Below the pieces are notes generated by a model. The model did no database searches. It was not told where the DNA came from and worked only from the letters and a program-made list of their open reading frames with translations. A stretch of DNA of 6,238 nt, taken from positions 1-6,238 of the forward strand of contig PWZG01000562.1 of the NCBI GenBank assembly GCA_003567575.1, in the 5' to 3' direction. This stretch comes from PVC group bacterium (GTDB taxonomy: Bacteria > Verrucomicrobiota > Kiritimatiellia > CAIKKV01 > PXCX01). A program made the position numbers and the translations under genes. Shown here piece by piece: positions 6,141 through 6,238 of the stretch (position 1 is its first letter; each line of letters starts with the position of its first letter).

Positions 6141-6238
6141 TGCCTTATTCAAGCATGGTTGCGTAAAAAAACAAGAAAATTACGCGGAGCCATGGATGGT
6201 GTCGGGCAAGAGGTCAGAGGTCGGAGGTCAGAGGTCAG
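6141..6238. repeat. Right copy of the inverted repeat (pairs with 19-117)
   Basis: This is the reverse complement of 19-117 apart from one indel and two substitutions, and it starts immediately after the TAG of the last gene. It contains an extended hairpin: CATGG (6154-6158) pairs with CCATG (6190-6194), and GCGTAA (6161-6166) pairs with TTACGC (6180-6185), closing a 13-nt A-rich loop. Four AGAGGTC or GGAGGTC heptads follow (6209-6236). The match to the left copy continues to the last base of the window, so the repeat may extend further. It is the first structure downstream of the operon, but it lacks a T-run after the stem, so a role as an intrinsic terminator is doubtful. Confidence 0.95.

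Noticed and set aside
6154..6194. Right-repeat hairpin considered as the operon's intrinsic terminator
   Set aside because: The A-rich sequence is in the loop, the stem has an internal loop, and no T-run follows on the + strand.

Overview
This is a compact catabolic operon on the + strand: five intact genes (481-6140) preceded by about 480 bp of non-coding DNA, and bracketed at both ends of the window by the same ~97-bp repeat in inverted orientation. Four features suggest an uncultured, polysaccharide-degrading bacterium of the PVC type (Kiritimatiellota, Lentisphaerota or Planctomycetota): a moderately GC-rich coding sequence, purine-rich Shine-Dalgarno sites, a sulfatase of the 'HxHDTGR' kind, and heptad/hexamer repeat families in the intergenic DNA. 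This assignment rests on recall of similar sequences and is tentative.

Layout. 19-117: left copy of the inverted repeat (a hairpin plus four GACCTCT-type heptads). 118-383: non-coding, with a (AAACTT)4 tract, a good sigma70-like promoter candidate (278-306) whose -35 lies inside a dyad, and a structured 5' leader. 390-488: the first ~22 codons of a DJ-1/PfpI-family gene, broken off and running out of frame into the start of the next gene. 481-1824: formylglycine-type sulfatase without a signal peptide. 1868-2470: stand-alone pyruvate-kinase C-terminal-domain-like protein of unknown function. 2531-4228: L-ribulokinase (araB). 4245-4943: L-ribulose-5-phosphate 4-epimerase (araD). 4956-6140: Gfo/Idh/MocA NAD(P)-dependent oxidoreductase. 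6141-6238: right copy of the inverted repeat, beginning directly after the last stop codon.

How the genes work together. AraB and AraD are the kinase and epimerase of L-arabinose/L-ribulose catabolism and deliver D-xylulose 5-phosphate to central metabolism. No L-arabinose isomerase (AraA) and no transporter lies between the repeats, so L-ribulose must come from an enzyme encoded elsewhere or by another route; the Gfo/Idh enzyme is a candidate for a dehydrogenation or side-chain step. A sulfatase in the same operon suggests a sulfated pentose substrate, for example from sulfated arabinans of green algae, desulfated inside the cell because the sulfatase has no export signal. That substrate is an inference.

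The main points for a second look are the near-perfect inverted repeats enclosing exactly one promoter-plus-operon unit without a transposase, the DJ-1 remnant that supplies the operon's leader, and the sulfatase/PK_C-like/AraB/AraD/Gfo-Idh gene combination without AraA.
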